Shown: positions 15,681 through 25,037 of the stretch, in pieces
How positions within the stretch are numbered: position 1 is the stretch's first letter
Layout of the letters: every line of letters begins with the position of its first letter
DNA from: Clostridia bacterium
Lineage (GTDB): Bacteria > Bacillota > Clostridia > Christensenellales > Aristaeellaceae
NCBI GenBank assembly: GCA_017397765.1
Contig: JAFQIB010000118.1
Location: 1-42,327, forward strand
DNA length: 42,327 nucleotides
Reading direction: 5' to 3'
Translations under genes and position numbers: made by a program
The notes under the pieces: generated by a model
Told to the model about the DNA's origin: nothing
Database searches by the model: none
What the model saw: the letters and a program-made list of their open reading frames with translations, nothing else

Positions 15681-16493
15681 TTACAGGATATGCAGGATAT
15701 GCCGGAGGGCATGGGCAATGCCGCCCTCGTCGTTGGGGAGCGTCACATGGGCTGCTGCGGCCTTGACTTCCGCCACGCCATTGCCCATGGCGACGGAGAC
15801 CGGGTAGCTCCGGATCATATCCAGGTCATTGAGGTCGTCGCCGAAGACCGCAATCTCCTCCTTCGCCAGCCCCAGCGCCTTTCGCACCCGTTCGATGCCC
15901 GCGCATTTGGAGGATTCCCGGCTGACGATCTGGATCGTCGCGCCCTGATCGGTCAGATACATGGTCATCCCGTCGCCGCAGCGTGCCAGCAGCCGGGGAT
16001 AGAGCTCCGCCGGCAGCGGCCGGGTCGAGTTGACCAGCTCCCGGTAGAAAATCAGCATCTTCGTGGCAGAGATGACGGCCTTTTCGTCCAGGGGGTGAAT
16101 ATTGTCCGGCGTGATGCCCCAGGGGCCCATCATGCTCTGCGGCGGAACGAAGTTGAAGGCATGCTCCGCGCCCTCGCCGTTGACGGAAAGGTGCAGATCG
16201 GGATAGCGGCTCACCTCGTCGATCACCGTGCGGACGGCTTGCGGATCAATGCAGACATAGCTGATCTGTCCGTCCAGCTGAATGCACGCACCGTTGCAGT
16301 ACACGCCGCCGTCAAAGAGGGTCATTTCCCGATCCCAGCCCAGCATCCGGTCCACCCGCAGGGAGCGTCCGGTACAGACAAAGACCTTCACGCCCCGGGC
16401 TCGGACAGCCAGCAGCGCCTCCGCAGCAGAGGACGGGATCTTCTTCCCGCTGTCCAGCAGCGTTCCGTCCAGATCAAAAAACAGCGCTTTCAT
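15681..16493 (-). CDS. Cof-type HAD phosphatase
   Basis: A protein of 270 residues. Motif I is FFDLDGTLLD (Asp8, Asp10), motif II is CTGRS and motif IV is GDDLNDLDM near residue 210, with a large C2 cap between. This is the Cof/YidA class that dephosphorylates sugar phosphates and similar metabolites. The ATG at 16493, with GGGAGG 7 bases before it, is preferred to an in-frame ATG 96 bases upstream that would lie inside the terminator of the opp operon. It is the first gene of a pair with the TIM-barrel gene. Confidence 0.88.
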   Translation of the reverse strand: MKALFFDLDGTLLDSGKKIPSSAAEALLAVRARGVKVFVCTGRSLRVDRMLGWDREMTLFDGGVYCNGACIQLDGQISYVCIDPQAVRTVIDEVSRYPDLHLSVNGEGAEHAFNFVPPQSMMGPWGITPDNIHPLDEKAVISATKMLIFYRELVNSTRPLPAELYPRLLARCGDGMTMYLTDQGATIQIVSRESSKCAGIERVRKALGLAKEEIAVFGDDLNDLDMIRSYPVSVAMGNGVAEVKAAAAHVTLPNDEGGIAHALRHILHIL

Positions 16494-16564
16494 CACAGAC
16501 CTCCCGACATTTCTTCCCAATCCATCATTCCAGCCCGGAGGGGCGGATTCCTGCCGGAGGGCTG

Positions 16565-16599
16565 AAAAAAAGGGAGCGTCCCCTTGCAAGGACGCCCCC
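16565..16599 (-). terminator. Terminator of the opp operon
   Basis: Minus strand stem GGGGGCGTCC (16590-16599) with GGACGCTCCC (16572-16581), one G-U pair, followed by seven T (16565-16571). Confidence 0.88.
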
Positions 16600-16611
16600 G
16601 GAAAGCATGCT

Positions 16612-17628
16612 TTACTGCATCTCGTCGTAATTGAAGCCGCGCAGGGACAGCTCCTCCGCCCGGTGGCAGGCGACCATGCGGCCGTCCACCTCGTGCAGCT
16701 CGGGCGCTTCTGTGACGCAGCGCTCGGTGCAGTAGCGGCAGCGCTCGTGGAAATAGCAGCCGCTGGGCGGGTTGGCCGGATTGGGGATCTCGCCCTGCAG
16801 GGGGATGCGGTCCATCTTCACGTCCGGATCTGCCACGGGCACGGCAGAGAGCAGCGCCTCGGTGTAAGGGTGCTTCGGGCTGGCGAAGAGCTTCTCCGTC
16901 TCGCCAAATTCCACCATCCGGCCCAGATACATCACGCCCACCTTGTCGGAGATATGCTCCACGACGGACAGGTCATGGCTGATGAAAATGTAGGTCAGCT
17001 CCAGTTCCTTCTGCAGATCGCGCAGGAGGTTGATGATCTGCGCCTGAATGGACACGTCCAGCGCGGAAACCGCCTCGTCGCACACGATGATCTGGGGATT
17101 GAGGATCAGCGCGCGGGCGATGCCGATGCGCTGACGCTGGCCGCCGGAGAAGGCATGGGGGTAACGCATCAGGTAGGTAGTGTTCAGCCCGACCTTGGCA
17201 GCGATCTCCTTGATCAGCTGCTCCCGCTCCTTCTTGGGCATCTTGGGATAATTGGCCCGGATCGGCTCGCCGATGATATCCAACACCGTCATGCGGGGGT
17301 CCAGCGAGGAATAGGGGTCCTGGAAGATCATCTGGATCTCCTTGCGGATGGGCTTCATCTGCTTCTTGTCCAGGGTGAGGAAGTTGACCTCCTCGCCGGC
17401 CAGGGTCTTGTAGATGACCTCGCCCTCGCTGGCGTCAATCGCCCGGACGATGCAGCGGCCCAAGGTCGTCTTGCCGCAGCCGGATTCGCCGACGATGCCG
17501 ATGGTCTCGCCCTTGCGCACGTCAAAGGACACATTGGTCACCGCGCGCACATTGACGCCCTTGGAGGAAAACACCTTGGAGACACCCCGCACCTGAAGGA
17601 TCACGTCTTTTTCCCTGATCTCGCTCAT
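16612..17628 (-). CDS. oppF: Opp-type ABC transporter ATP-binding protein (OppF-like)
   Basis: A protein of 338 residues. Walker A is GESGCGKTT, the signature is [10 protein letters not shown] and Walker B is [14 protein letters not shown]-terminal cysteine cluster ([14 protein letters not shown], later CHR) matches the extension of Opp/Dpp ATPases that can hold an iron-sulfur centre. It powers uptake together with OppD. Its start overlaps the oppD stop by four bases (ATGA), so translation is coupled. It is the last gene of the operon, followed by a terminator. Confidence 0.92.
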   Translation of the reverse strand: MSEIREKDVILQVRGVSKVFSSKGVNVRAVTNVSFDVRKGETIGIVGESGCGKTTLGRCIVRAIDASEGEVIYKTLAGEEVNFLTLDKKQMKPIRKEIQMIFQDPYSSLDPRMTVLDIIGEPIRANYPKMPKKEREQLIKEIAAKVGLNTTYLMRYPHAFSGGQRQRIGIARALILNPQIIVCDEAVSALDVSIQAQIINLLRDLQKELELTYIFISHDLSVVEHISDKVGVMYLGRMVEFGETEKLFASPKHPYTEALLSAVPVADPDVKMDRIPLQGEIPNPANPPSGCYFHERCRYCTERCVTEAPELHEVDGRMVACHRAEELSLRGFNYDEMQ

Positions 17629-18653
17629 TCCGTGACCGCCTCCTTTTCAGCCGCCCGCTTGCAGCGGTGGCAGGCTACGCAGTGGGTGCCGCCCAGGTTG
17701 ATGGTTTCCGGGTCGATCTTGTTGCAGACGCCCTCAATCCTGTCGCCGCAGCGCTCATAGAAGCCGCAGCCCGGCTGCAGGTTCAGCGCCAGCGGCACCG
17801 TTCCCTCGATGGAGAAGAGGCGGTCCGCCTTCAGGCTGCCGATCTTGTGCACCGAGCCCATCAGGCCCTTGGTATAGGGATGCTGGGGGTTCTTGTAGAT
17901 TTCCCGGGCCGTGCCGGTCTCCACGATCTTGCCCAGATACATCACCGCCACCCGGTCGCACATCTTTGCCACCGTGCCCAGGTCATGGGTGATGAAGAGG
18001 ATGGCCATGCCCAGCTCCTTCTGCAGGCTCTGCATCAGCTCCAGGATCTGCGCCTGGATGGTCACGTCCAGCGCCGTGGTGGGCTCGTCCGCAATCAGCA
18101 TGCGGGGCCGGCACACCAGCGCCATGGCGATCAGCGCGCGCTGCAGCATGCCGCCGGAGAACTCATGGGGATACTGGTCATAGCGCTTCTCCGCATTGGC
18201 GATGCCCACCATCTTCATCATCTCCAGGCTGATTTCCCTGGCCTTCTTCTTGTCCCTGGTGATGTGCAGCAGCGTCGCCTCGTTGATCTGGCTGCCAATG
18301 GTGTACATAGGACTGAAAGCCACCATGGGCTCCTGGAAGATCATCGAAATCTGCTTGCCGCGGATGGCGCGGATCTCCTTGCCCCGGGGATTCAGCTTCA
18401 GCAGATCGACGACCTTGTCCGTTTCATCGCGGAAGAGGATCTCGCCGGTGGAGGTGCACTTCTTGTCGTTAATACCCAGGATGGCCTTGCTGGTCAGGGA
18501 CTTGCCGCATCCGGATTCGCCCACCAGGCCCAGCGTCTCGCCGGGATAGATTTCAAAATCCACGCCGCGCACGGGGGTCAGAAGCCCCTCGTCCATTTTG
18601 ATGTTCACACCCAGGTTCTTCACCTGAATGATGGGCTGCTTCGTTTCACTCAT
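17625..18653 (-). CDS. oppD: Opp-type ABC transporter ATP-binding protein (OppD-like)
   Basis: A protein of 342 residues. Walker A is [14 protein letters not shown], the signature is [10 protein letters not shown] and Walker B is [12 protein letters not shown]. The C-terminal oligopeptide-transporter extension carries several cysteines ([16 protein letters not shown]). It lies 14 bases after oppC with AAGGAGG ahead of the ATG. Together with OppF it forms the ATPase pair on the cytoplasmic face. Confidence 0.92.
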   Translation of the reverse strand: MSETKQPIIQVKNLGVNIKMDEGLLTPVRGVDFEIYPGETLGLVGESGCGKSLTSKAILGINDKKCTSTGEILFRDETDKVVDLLKLNPRGKEIRAIRGKQISMIFQEPMVAFSPMYTIGSQINEATLLHITRDKKKAREISLEMMKMVGIANAEKRYDQYPHEFSGGMLQRALIAMALVCRPRMLIADEPTTALDVTIQAQILELMQSLQKELGMAILFITHDLGTVAKMCDRVAVMYLGKIVETGTAREIYKNPQHPYTKGLMGSVHKIGSLKADRLFSIEGTVPLALNLQPGCGFYERCGDRIEGVCNKIDPETINLGGTHCVACHRCKRAAEKEAVTE

Positions 18654-18667
18654 GTCTTCAGCCCTCC

Positions 18668-19819
18668 TTACTTGTAGGGGTCAGCCGCGTCGCGCAGGCC
18701 GTCGCCCAGGAAATTGAACGCCAGCACCGTGACGATCACGAAGATCAGCGGGATCATCTTCCAGGGGCACTGCGCCACAGAGACCAGATCCTCCGTCTCC
18801 TTGAGCAGCACGCCCCAGGAAGTCGCAGGCGCCTTCATGCCCAGGCCCAGGTAGCTCATGGACGTCTCGCCCAGGATGGAGCCGGGGATGCCCAGCGTCA
18901 GGTTCACGATCAGGTAGCTCAGGAAGCCCGGCACCAGATGCTTGGTGATGATCTTCAGGTCGCTCACGCCGGCCAGGCGGGCAGCGGTCACATAATCCTC
19001 CTTGCGCAGGGAGATGAACTTGCCGCGCACCACGCGGGCCAGGCCCGTCCAGCCGATGAAGGACAATATGATCGTGATGTACAGATACATGGAGGAGACC
19101 GGGATATCCGGCGGGATCGCCGCCGACAGCGCCATCCACAGCGGGATGGAGGGGATGGCCGACAGCACCTCGATGATGCGCTGGATCACATTGTCCACCA
19201 CGCCGCCGAAGTAGCCGGAAATGCCGCCCAGCAATATGCCCAGCACAAAGGAGATGGCCGCCGAAACGAAGGGGATCGTCAGCGACACCCGGGCGCCGAA
19301 GAGCACGCGGGAGAAGATGCAGGCGCCGGTGGAATCCGCGCCGAAGAGATGGATGCGGGCCAGCGCCTTGCCGTTGGCGTCCCGGGCAGGATTGCCCGCT
19401 TCATCCACCAGACCGAAGAGGTGCGTATTGCTGGGGATCACACCGAAGAGCTTGTACTCCATGCCCTCGGCAAAGAGGTCGATGTAGTACTTTTTCGTGG
19501 TGTCCTCGGTGATGATGACCTTGAAGGTCTTGCGGTCATTGACCTTCTTCAGACCATAGACATAGGGGCGGGAAAAGCTGCCATCCTCGTCCTGCCAGTA
19601 GATTTTCGTGGGCGCGGTATTCTTGTACAGCGCGGAGAACTCCTCCAGGCCATAGGGCGCAAAAAAATCCGCAAACAGCGCGCCGAGATACAGGATCGCC
19701 AGGATCACCAGGGAGAACTTTGCCAGCTTGTGCTTCTGCAGCTTGCGCCACATCAGCGTCCACTGCGACGCCATGTAGTAGGATTCGTCGCTCGCCGTCT
19801 TTTTCCTGAACAGTGCCAT
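18668..19819 (-). CDS. oppC: Opp-type ABC transporter permease (OppC-like)
   Basis: A protein of 383 residues. The N-terminal helix (about 37-55) is followed by a large insert (about 60-170) of mainly charged sequence before the permease core, which makes it longer than the typical 300-residue OppC. The core has GADSTGACIFSRVLFGARVSL, the usual OppC/DppC pattern, and the EAA loop ARLAGVSDLKIITKHLVPG. About five more helices follow. It lies 5 bases after oppB with its own AAAGGAG site. Confidence 0.92.
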   Translation of the reverse strand: MALFRKKTASDESYYMASQWTLMWRKLQKHKLAKFSLVILAILYLGALFADFFAPYGLEEFSALYKNTAPTKIYWQDEDGSFSRPYVYGLKKVNDRKTFKVIITEDTTKKYYIDLFAEGMEYKLFGVIPSNTHLFGLVDEAGNPARDANGKALARIHLFGADSTGACIFSRVLFGARVSLTIPFVSAAISFVLGILLGGISGYFGGVVDNVIQRIIEVLSAIPSIPLWMALSAAIPPDIPVSSMYLYITIILSFIGWTGLARVVRGKFISLRKEDYVTAARLAGVSDLKIITKHLVPGFLSYLIVNLTLGIPGSILGETSMSYLGLGMKAPATSWGVLLKETEDLVSVAQCPWKMIPLIFVIVTVLAFNFLGDGLRDAADPYK

Positions 19820-19824
19820 CGTCC

Positions 19825-20820
19825 TCAGCTCCTTTCTGCGAAGCGGATTCGCGGATCAAGCCATGCCAGCGCAATATCGCTCAGCAGCGTACCCACCAGC
19901 ACCAGCACCGCCTGGATCAGCACGATGGTGCCGGCCAGGTACATGTCCTGGGATTTGAGGGCTGCAAGCAGCACCGGGCCCTGGATGGCCAGGTTCATCA
20001 CGATGGCGGAGACAGTGGAGCCGGAGAAGATGGTGCGCAGCGAGCCCGCCAGGCCGGAAACAACCGGGTTCAGCGCCGCGCGCAGGCAGTACTTGTAGGT
20101 GATCGTCCATTCCGAGCAGCCCTTGGCGCGGGCGCACAGGGTATACTGGCGCGCCTGCTCATCCAGCATCTGGGCACGGACTGTACGGATGATACCGCAG
20201 GTGCCGGAGGTGCCGATGACGATCAGCGGGATCGCACAGCGGCCCAGGAATTCGGGCACATACTCCCAGCGCATGCCGTTTTGCAGCATCTCCGTGGAGA
20301 ACAAGCCCAGATACACATTGCCGGTCTTCACATAGATATAGTACATGATAATGATGGCAAGCAAAAAGTTAGGCGTAGCGGTGCCGATGAAGCCGAAGAA
20401 GGAAAGCACATAATCTCCGGCGGAATACTGATGATTGGCACAGTAGATGCCAATGGGCAGCGAAACGCCATACTGGAAAATCAGAATGATGAAGGAGACC
20501 GCCAGCGTCAGATACAGGCGATCCATGATAACGTCCCAGACGTCCCGGCCATACTCGAAGGAGTAGCCGAAATCGCCCTCGGTGACGATGCCCTTGACCC
20601 AGTTGAAATACTGGATGAACCAGGGATCATCCAGGCCGAACTGTACGCGCAGATCCGCAATCTGCTCAGCCGTAAAGATCTCGCCCTCCGCCGCCATGGC
20701 CGCCACATAGGAGGTCACATAGTCACCCGGGGGCAGCTGGATGATGAAGAAGATCAGGAAGGAAATGATGATCAGCGTAGGGATGAACATCAAGATGCGT
20801 TTGCCGATGTAGCTTAACAT
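19825..20820 (-). CDS. oppB: Opp-type ABC transporter permease (OppB-like)
   Basis: A protein of 331 residues from the ATG at 20820, where the family start MLSYIGKRILMFIPTL lies; an upstream in-frame ATG at 20889 would fall in the hairpin after oppA. Six membrane helices are expected, with the EAA loop ARAKGCSEWTITYKYCLRAALNP. GAGG close to the ATG and AAAGGA slightly further off can serve as the ribosome site. It follows oppA after a 137-base gap that holds a large hairpin. Confidence 0.92.
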   Translation of the reverse strand: MLSYIGKRILMFIPTLIIISFLIFFIIQLPPGDYVTSYVAAMAAEGEIFTAEQIADLRVQFGLDDPWFIQYFNWVKGIVTEGDFGYSFEYGRDVWDVIMDRLYLTLAVSFIILIFQYGVSLPIGIYCANHQYSAGDYVLSFFGFIGTATPNFLLAIIIMYYIYVKTGNVYLGLFSTEMLQNGMRWEYVPEFLGRCAIPLIVIGTSGTCGIIRTVRAQMLDEQARQYTLCARAKGCSEWTITYKYCLRAALNPVVSGLAGSLRTIFSGSTVSAIVMNLAIQGPVLLAALKSQDMYLAGTIVLIQAVLVLVGTLLSDIALAWLDPRIRFAERS

Positions 20821-20876
20821 ATTCCTCTGTATCCTTTCTGAGGATGAAAAGGCTGTGACCGTGGTGATTGGAGAAA

Positions 20877-20918
20877 GTGCGGGAGGCACTTCCGCGTAGA
20901 ACGGAGCACCTCCCGCAC
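20877..20918 (-). promoter_or_regulatory. Intercistronic hairpin between oppA and oppB
   Basis: Minus strand stem GTGCGGGAGG (20909-20918) with CCTCCCGCAC (20877-20886) and an inner TCCG/CGGA stem, followed by only TTTC. It is probably a partial terminator or RNA-stabilising hairpin that lets the binding protein be made in excess, a common arrangement. Confidence 0.65.
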
Positions 20919-20957
20919 CTTACATCGGATGATTGCTTGTGCGGGATCAACCCGGGA

Positions 20958-22826
20958 TTACTCCTTGATGAACCAGCACTGGCAGTGGGCAATGCCCAGA
21001 TCACGGTAGATGTCGGAAGCAACAGCGCCATCGGGGAAGTTCTTGATGCGGTCGTTCACAGCCCAGTACTGCAGGTCAGACTGCACATAGGCCAGCGTCC
21101 ACTGATTCTCCTGATGGAGCTTGAGCATCTGCAGCTCCAGATCCTGACGGGCAGCAGCATCACCGGTCTTGGCCAGCTGCTCATACAGCTCGATCAGCTT
21201 GAGCAGATCACCGGTCGCATTTTCCTTCTTCATCGTGCCGTACCAGGCAACGTTGGTGGCCTTGCCGGGGATCATGGCGTTGGGCTTCAGAGCAATGGAG
21301 ACATCACCGATGCCGGTGACAGGAGACAGCATGCACTGCACTGCGTTGGCCATCAGGTCATTATCGATGTTGCCGCGGTCAGAATCCTTGAAGGTGCACT
21401 TGATGCCTGCAGCGCGGAAGTAGGGCTCCAGGATCTTGTAGGTGTCGGCAGCGCCATTGTCTGCAACGGAGACGATGTTCAGCACGAAATCAGTGCCGTC
21501 AGCGAAATCATAGAAGTTGTCGCTGCCCATGACCAGACCAGCCTGCTCAAACAGGGTCTTGGCCTTGTTCACATCATACTCGATCCACTGGTTCGCCCAC
21601 TCCTCGGAGTAGCCCAGCGCGCCGATCTGGGGCGCAGCCTGACCAGGCAGGCACCAGCCGCCGGAGTAGATGCCTGCAACCTCTTCACGATCCACGCAGA
21701 TGGACATACCCTGACGGAAATCCTTGTTGTTGAACAGTGCCTTCAGGTTGGCGTCGTCCACATTCAGGTTGAAGTGCAGCTGAGAGCCGGTGTCGCCCCA
21801 GCCGGTGGTGCCCCACTGATAGATGTTGATCTTGGTCTTGGATTCCAGGACGGTGGGGATGTCTTCCATGGCAACGGTCTGGAAGTCAACCGTGCCGTCC
21901 AGCAGGAGCATCAGCTGCTGATCCACGTTGGACACAGTCAGGCCGGTGATCTTGTCGATGTAGGGCAGCTGCTGGCCGTTAGCATCCACCTTCCAGTAGT
22001 AGGGGTTACGGACATACTCATAGTACTCGCCCTTGATGTTGTTCTTGCCCGCCTCGGTGGAGAGGACGTAGGGGTTCAGGGTGGGCACACCGGGGTAATT
22101 CCAGAAGTAGTAGAGCAGTTCCTTGCCCATCTTGCCCACGTCCACGAAGGAACCGCCGCAGATGGCGTTGCCCTCAGCCAGCGCAGTCTCGGTATCGCCG
22201 TCGATGACCGCCTGCACCATCTTTTCAAAGATGTGCTTGGGCGCATAGTGCCACTTCAGGTCAACCGTCAGGTCGGCCGGGAAGTTGTACTTGGGGGTCT
22301 CGAAGGTCACGGTGAAGGTGTAATCATCCACCTTCTCGACCTTGGCGGGATTCTTGGTTTCTGCATCCTTATGGCAGTCGCGCACGCCCTTGCCATCGAC
22401 CTTGTTCAGGCATACAGCATTGTAGAACCACACGCAGTCCTCCGCCGTGAAGGGCACACCGTCAGACCACTTCATGCCTTCGCGCAGGTAGATGGTCCAC
22501 ACGGTGTAATCCGCATTGGGCTCCGCCTTCTTGGCTACGTTGGGCTCCACGGTTCCGTCGGTCTTGAAGCGGAACAGGCCTTCCTCGATGGGCTTGCCGT
22601 TACCCCAGTTGCCGGTATCGGCCGCGCGCTTCAGCTCGCCGCCGTAGGTGCCGATCTCAAGGTATGCAGCATCTTCCACCATGGGTTCCAGGGGCAGGCG
22701 CTCTGCCACGGGCGGCAGGCCCTTGTCGGCCCAATAGGGCGCCTCGGTGTAGGTCGCTTCAGCAGAGGCAGGGATCATGCTCAGAACCATGAGCAGCGCC
22801 AGAGCCAGGGAGATGAGTTTCTTCAT
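20958..22826 (-). CDS. oppA: Family 5 extracellular solute-binding protein (OppA-like)
   Basis: A protein of 622 residues with a type I signal peptide (1-23, ending MIPASAEA). No lipobox cysteine is present, which is unusual for a Gram-positive binding protein. The body fits SBP family 5: EEGLFRF, LREGMKWSDGVPFTAEDCVWFYNAV at about 115-137, and DFRQGMSICVDREEV in the second lobe. The family carries peptides but also oligosaccharides such as xylo- or cello-oligomers. The surrounding glycan genes favour sugars, by inference only. AAGGAGG lies 8 bases before the ATG. It is the first gene of oppABCDF. Confidence 0.9.
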   Translation of the reverse strand: MKKLISLALALLMVLSMIPASAEATYTEAPYWADKGLPPVAERLPLEPMVEDAAYLEIGTYGGELKRAADTGNWGNGKPIEEGLFRFKTDGTVEPNVAKKAEPNADYTVWTIYLREGMKWSDGVPFTAEDCVWFYNAVCLNKVDGKGVRDCHKDAETKNPAKVEKVDDYTFTVTFETPKYNFPADLTVDLKWHYAPKHIFEKMVQAVIDGDTETALAEGNAICGGSFVDVGKMGKELLYYFWNYPGVPTLNPYVLSTEAGKNNIKGEYYEYVRNPYYWKVDANGQQLPYIDKITGLTVSNVDQQLMLLLDGTVDFQTVAMEDIPTVLESKTKINIYQWGTTGWGDTGSQLHFNLNVDDANLKALFNNKDFRQGMSICVDREEVAGIYSGGWCLPGQAAPQIGALGYSEEWANQWIEYDVNKAKTLFEQAGLVMGSDNFYDFADGTDFVLNIVSVADNGAADTYKILEPYFRAAGIKCTFKDSDRGNIDNDLMANAVQCMLSPVTGIGDVSIALKPNAMIPGKATNVAWYGTMKKENATGDLLKLIELYEQLAKTGDAAARQDLELQMLKLHQENQWTLAYVQSDLQYWAVNDRIKNFPDGAVASDIYRDLGIAHCQCWFIKE

Positions 22827-22845
22827 GACGGGTTCCTCCTTGTTT

Positions 22846-22874
22846 TATATCATCCGCAATGCCTTTGCGGACAA
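22846..22874 (-). promoter_or_regulatory. Possible promoter of the opp operon
   Basis: Minus strand: -35 TTGTCC (22869-22874), 17-base spacer, -10 GATATA (22846-22851). Moderate match only. Confidence 0.45.
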
Positions 22875-22882
22875 GTACAAGT

Positions 22883-23056
22883 TTAATTAGGAATGATGAA
22901 TTAGGAATTAGGAATTGAGTTACATGCAACCAAATTCCCGATTCATCATTTCCTTTGCCGCCCCGCATCCCCGGAGCCGCTTTATCCGGAATCACGAACG
23001 ATGCATTGCGCTTCACAAACCAAATTCCGAATTCCGAATTCCGAATTCATAATTAT
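22883..23056. repeat. AATTAGG / TTCCGAA tandem repeats flanking a short non-coding stretch
   Basis: On the left, AATTAGGAAT-type repeats run from 22883 to 22917. On the right, ATTCCGA is repeated three times from about 23023 to 23047. The two arms are roughly inverted relative to each other. The 100 bases between them hold no gene. A similar TTCCGAA array recurs at 27013-27053. Confidence 0.7.
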
Positions 23057-23057
23057 C

Positions 23058-24716
23058 TTACAGGTGTCTGTCCTTGCGCTTTGCCCGGATCTTCACGATC
23101 CGTTCCACCGGGGTGTAGGCGGTGAAGTATACCGTGTAGTGCTTGTCGCTCAGGGGGTATGCGCCGCCCATGCGGTCGGTGAAGTCGTGCCCGGAGAAGG
23201 CCGGGCCGAGGGTGATGCACGCTCCGTCGGGACCGCAGGCCTCGACTGTGCCGTCGATCACGTTGATGCTTTCGCCCGGCTTGGCGCGCTGGAGAAAATG
23301 CTCGGTGCGCACATAGCCGCCGGGCAGGAAGGAGAACTCCATGCGCAGGGGCAGCTGATCGATGCCCTCGGTGCGGATGTGCAGATCGACGCCGTCGGGG
23401 CGCTTGACGATCTCCAGGGTGGTGTCCAGCGGCAGGCCCTCGGTTTTGGGCCGGCGGTTGGGATTGTCCATCGCCCACCAGTCGGAGGTCTCCGGCTTTT
23501 CGGGGAAGGGCAGATAGTACCAGCCTGCGGCATGGGCCCTCATCCGGTAGCCGGTTTCCGTGCGCTCCAGGGTGTCGGCGAGGAAATTGCGCCGGTCGCA
23601 CAGATTGGAGTAGATGGTCATGTACATGGCGAAGGCGCCGTGCTGGAAGTACAGGCAGTTCGCCTTGCCCCGCAGGAGCGAGCAGGACCATTTGTCGTTG
23701 CGGATGCGGGCAATATCGCTGTCCGGGAAGAGGCGGTCCACCTGCTCAAAGGGCCGCATGAAAGCTGCATCCGCCCCGTAGCCGTCCATCTCCGGGAAAA
23801 GCAGCAGCCACAGCGCCGCATCGGGCGTCACACCCCGGCAGCTGCAGTCCTGCCAGATCCATTCCGCCATCGCGCCCAGATCGGGCCGCTTCAGAAAGTA
23901 GCCCACCATCAGGTAGAGGCTGTAATAGCTCTCCGCATAGACCTTCCGGCCCAGGTCCTGCCTGGTGGAGTTGTTGGTGAACACGGAGTTGTCCGGATCG
24001 AAGTAGCAATACATCATTTCCAGATTCTTCGCCGCGGCCTCCAGGAAGGTCTGATCCCCGGTGGCCAGATACAGGCGGATCATCTGGTCGTCGTTGACCT
24101 GATTGTAATTGCCGGCGCTGCGCTCGGCAAATTCGCCATCCTGATTGATATCCAGGCCCTCGCGCAGAAACTCCCGCGCCCTCTCGCCCAGCGCCGGATT
24201 GCCGGTGATCTTCTCGCAGCACAGCAGGCAGGAGGCGATGGCCCAGCGGTGGTTGGGCGTATGGAAGCCGCCCGCCGCAATGCCCCGGGAGGCGCTGTCG
24301 ATCAGGCGGTACACCGGCGCGCGCATGAACTCCGCCTCCGGCGCTTCGCACTTCTCCAGCAGCCACCAGCCGTTCAGCAGTGCGTTGATCATGAACGCCG
24401 TATCCGGCGGGGATGCGTAGTTGCAGGGGGTCAGGTCAAAGCAGCCGTCGGGCCGCTGATGGGTTTCCATATAGGTCAGCACCGCCCGGATACCCTCCGC
24501 CAGACGGGCGGAAAGATACCAGCGGCTGTCGCTTGTACAGAAGGCGGCAATCATCTCGCCCAGAAAGAAGCCGCTCTGCCGCGGCTCCACATGAAAGCTC
24601 TCCGTCCAGAAGCCGCCGTACCGGGGATCTGACGGCTCCCGGATCTGCCGCTCCAGCAGTCCGGCCACCGATCCGTCCAGCTGGCAGAGGGCCGCTTCAC
24701 GATGACCGATCATCAT
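23058..24716 (-). CDS. Probable (alpha/alpha) toroid glycan-active protein, family not recognised
   Basis: A protein of 552 residues, not secreted. The N-terminal 360 residues are helical with repeated aromatic patches (GGFWTESFHVEP, GGFHTPNHRW at 149-158, NYNQVNDDQM, YAESYYSLYLMVGYF), the look of (alpha/alpha) toroid enzymes such as heparinase II/III-type lyases or hydrolases. The C-terminal 180 residues are beta-rich, as in the sandwich domain of those lyases. I could not place it in a named GH or PL family. It starts at 24716 with GAGG 8 bases away. It is divergent from the fucosidase gene and lies behind the opp operon, all pointing to glycan breakdown. Confidence 0.6.
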   Translation of the reverse strand: MMIGHREAALCQLDGSVAGLLERQIREPSDPRYGGFWTESFHVEPRQSGFFLGEMIAAFCTSDSRWYLSARLAEGIRAVLTYMETHQRPDGCFDLTPCNYASPPDTAFMINALLNGWWLLEKCEAPEAEFMRAPVYRLIDSASRGIAAGGFHTPNHRWAIASCLLCCEKITGNPALGERAREFLREGLDINQDGEFAERSAGNYNQVNDDQMIRLYLATGDQTFLEAAAKNLEMMYCYFDPDNSVFTNNSTRQDLGRKVYAESYYSLYLMVGYFLKRPDLGAMAEWIWQDCSCRGVTPDAALWLLLFPEMDGYGADAAFMRPFEQVDRLFPDSDIARIRNDKWSCSLLRGKANCLYFQHGAFAMYMTIYSNLCDRRNFLADTLERTETGYRMRAHAAGWYYLPFPEKPETSDWWAMDNPNRRPKTEGLPLDTTLEIVKRPDGVDLHIRTEGIDQLPLRMEFSFLPGGYVRTEHFLQRAKPGESINVIDGTVEACGPDGACITLGPAFSGHDFTDRMGGAYPLSDKHYTVYFTAYTPVERIVKIRAKRKDRHL

Positions 24717-24844
24717 AGCTTACACCTCGTCCTCATGGATCGTCATGATCACAGACATTGTTGTGCACTTATTCGTTAGATAGTATCTGTATTTTATCAT
24801 ATCCGGCAAAGGAATGCAAGGGGGTATCTTCCGCCGCGCCAATG

Positions 24845-24858
24845 TATACAGCTGTATA
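24845..24858. promoter_or_regulatory. Perfect 14-base palindrome between divergent glycan genes
   Basis: TATACAGCTGTATA reads the same on both strands. It lies in the 321-base gap between the toroid gene and the fucosidase gene and may be an operator for a dimeric regulator. No regulator is encoded beside it. Nothing else was found in the gap apart from the fucosidase promoter. Confidence 0.45.
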
Positions 24859-24951
24859 ATGCTCGGCATTCCATAACCGTTTTTATCAGCAACGGCCTTC
24901 CTTACATGCGTTTTTGCACAAGCAGTGTGCCCTCCTGCGAACAAATTCCGC

Positions 24952-24980
24952 TTTACAGAATCGCAAAACCCCGTTACAAT
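24952..24980 (+). promoter_or_regulatory. Promoter of the fucosidase gene
   Basis: -35 TTTACA (24952-24957), 17-base spacer, -10 TACAAT (24975-24980). Confidence 0.75.
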
Positions 24981-25037
24981 GGTGCACAGAAGAAAGCTGC
25001 GGCGCTTCCCTGCCGCCCTGAATACAGGAGGTTCAAT

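Noticed and set aside
20868-22886. Long plus-strand frame opposite oppA
   Set aside because: Shadow of oppA. It shows no ribosome site, promoter or protein motif.
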